A DNA stretch of 20,068 bases from Actinomycetes bacterium (GTDB taxonomy: Bacteria; Actinomycetota; Actinomycetes; Mycobacteriales; Mycobacteriaceae): assembly GCA_023404955.1 (NCBI GenBank), contig JAEXZY010000011.1, forward strand, positions 1 through 20,068, given 5' to 3'. Both the position numbers and the translations under genes were made by a program. Position 1 is the first letter of the stretch; each line of letters begins with the position of its first letter. The notes below the pieces were generated by a model. It had not been told where the DNA came from. It did no database searches and saw only the letters and a list, made by a program, of their open reading frames with translations. This document shows positions 19,623-20,068 of this stretch, piece after piece.

Positions 19623-20068
19623 CCGAACACGCCGAACGGTTCACCGCGCTGCGGCCGCTGCTGTTCACGATCGCCTACGAAATCCTGGGCAGCGCAACGG
19701 AATCCGACGACGTCCTGCAGGAGAGCTATCTGCGGTGGGCGCAGGTCGAGCTGAGCGGGGTGGCCGACACCAAGGCCTACCTCGCCCAGCTCGTCACCCG
19801 GCAGGCGCTCAACGCGCTGCGCGCCCAGTCCCGGCGCAAGGAGACCTACGTCGGCCCCTGGCTACCCGAACCGCTGCTCACCGAGGCCGACCCGTCGGCC
19901 GATGTGGTGCTCGCCGAGTCGGTGTCGATGGCGATGTTGGTGGTGTTGGAGACGCTGAGCCCCGACGAACGTGCGGTCTTCGTGCTGCGGGAGGTCTTCG
20001 GGTTCGACCATGACGAGATCGCCGCGACGATCGGCAAGTCGACGGTCGCGGTGCGCCAGATGGCGCAC
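19619..20068 (+). CDS. ECF41-family (SigJ-like) RNA polymerase sigma factor, 3'-truncated
   Basis: 150 codons are visible and the frame runs off the window. Region 2 starts at once (RFTALRPLLFTIAYEILGS, then SDDVLQESYLRW, then TKAYLAQLVTRQALNALR). The linker RKETYVGPWLPEPL is the hallmark of the ECF41/SigJ group, and region 4 (LSPDERAVFVLREVFGFDHDEIAATIGKSTVAVRQ) is its helix-turn-helix. The group has no separate anti-sigma factor; a fused C-terminal SnoaL-like domain controls activity. That part lies beyond the window, so its presence is expected but unseen. GTG 19619 overlaps the oxidoreductase stop, so the two are translationally coupled. It probably drives its own operon through the TGTCACA-N16-TGTC site at 18392. 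Confidence 0.93.
   Translation, partial: MTEHAERFTALRPLLFTIAYEILGSATESDDVLQESYLRWAQVELSGVADTKAYLAQLVTRQALNALRAQSRRKETYVGPWLPEPLLTEADPSADVVLAESVSMAMLVVLETLSPDERAVFVLREVFGFDHDEIAATIGKSTVAVRQMAH

Overview
The window is a GC-rich actinobacterial chromosome segment. It is almost certainly from a Mycobacterium/Mycolicibacterium-type organism. Nearly all codons end in G or C, GTG starts are common, many genes begin directly behind a TAnnnT -10 box (leaderless style), and the gene order glmU-prsA-lpqT-rplY-pth ... fadD(pks16-like)-ispE ... ksgA-rpfB-tatD / metG follows, as I remember it, the Rv1018c to Rv1007c block of M. tuberculosis, presented inverted. No tRNA, rRNA, IS element, CRISPR array or prophage gene was seen. 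Most of the window is conserved housekeeping sequence. The interest lies in the inserted accessory genes and in regulatory DNA.

Layout. 1-5433 (+): 3' part of glmU (cell-wall UDP-GlcNAc), prsA (PRPP), an ArsC/YfgD-like reductase and lipoprotein lpqT joined to prsA by 4-nt overlaps, a short-chain dehydrogenase with its own leaderless promoter, rplY (ribosomal protein L25/Ctc) behind a structured leader, and pth. 5446-10036 (-): an acyl-AMP/CoA ligase (Rv1013/pks16-like) with a long leader, a DrrA/DrrB-like ABC exporter pair, and a QueG-like double 4Fe-4S protein whose start lies under a 26-bp inverted repeat. 10361-11329 (-): ispE. 11381-13810 (+): a small soluble Ser/Thr kinase and an AnsP-like asparagine permease, inserted between ispE and ksgA. 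13797-16795 (-): tatD, rpfB and ksgA; rpfB and ksgA overlap by 4 nt. 16821-20068 (+): metG, divergent from tatD with overlapping -10 elements, then an FAD oxidoreductase translationally coupled to an ECF41/SigJ-type sigma factor that is cut by the window end.

How the parts work together. The core genes supply precursors for envelope (glmU, ispE), nucleotides (prsA) and translation (rplY, pth, ksgA, metG), and rpfB acts on peptidoglycan at resuscitation. The accessory inserts look like small self-contained units: oxidoreductase plus ECF41 sigma with a matching ECF41 promoter in front; an exporter pair plus redox protein with a local operator; and a kinase plus nitrogen-source permease with a GlnR-like site. 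I do not see a clearly novel multi-gene defence or biosynthetic system. The strongest leads are the ECF41 promoter with a CRP-like site beside it, the operator at 6496-6521, the PhoP-like box and long leader before the acyl ligase, and a patch of atypical codon use across the end of rpfB and the start of ksgA.
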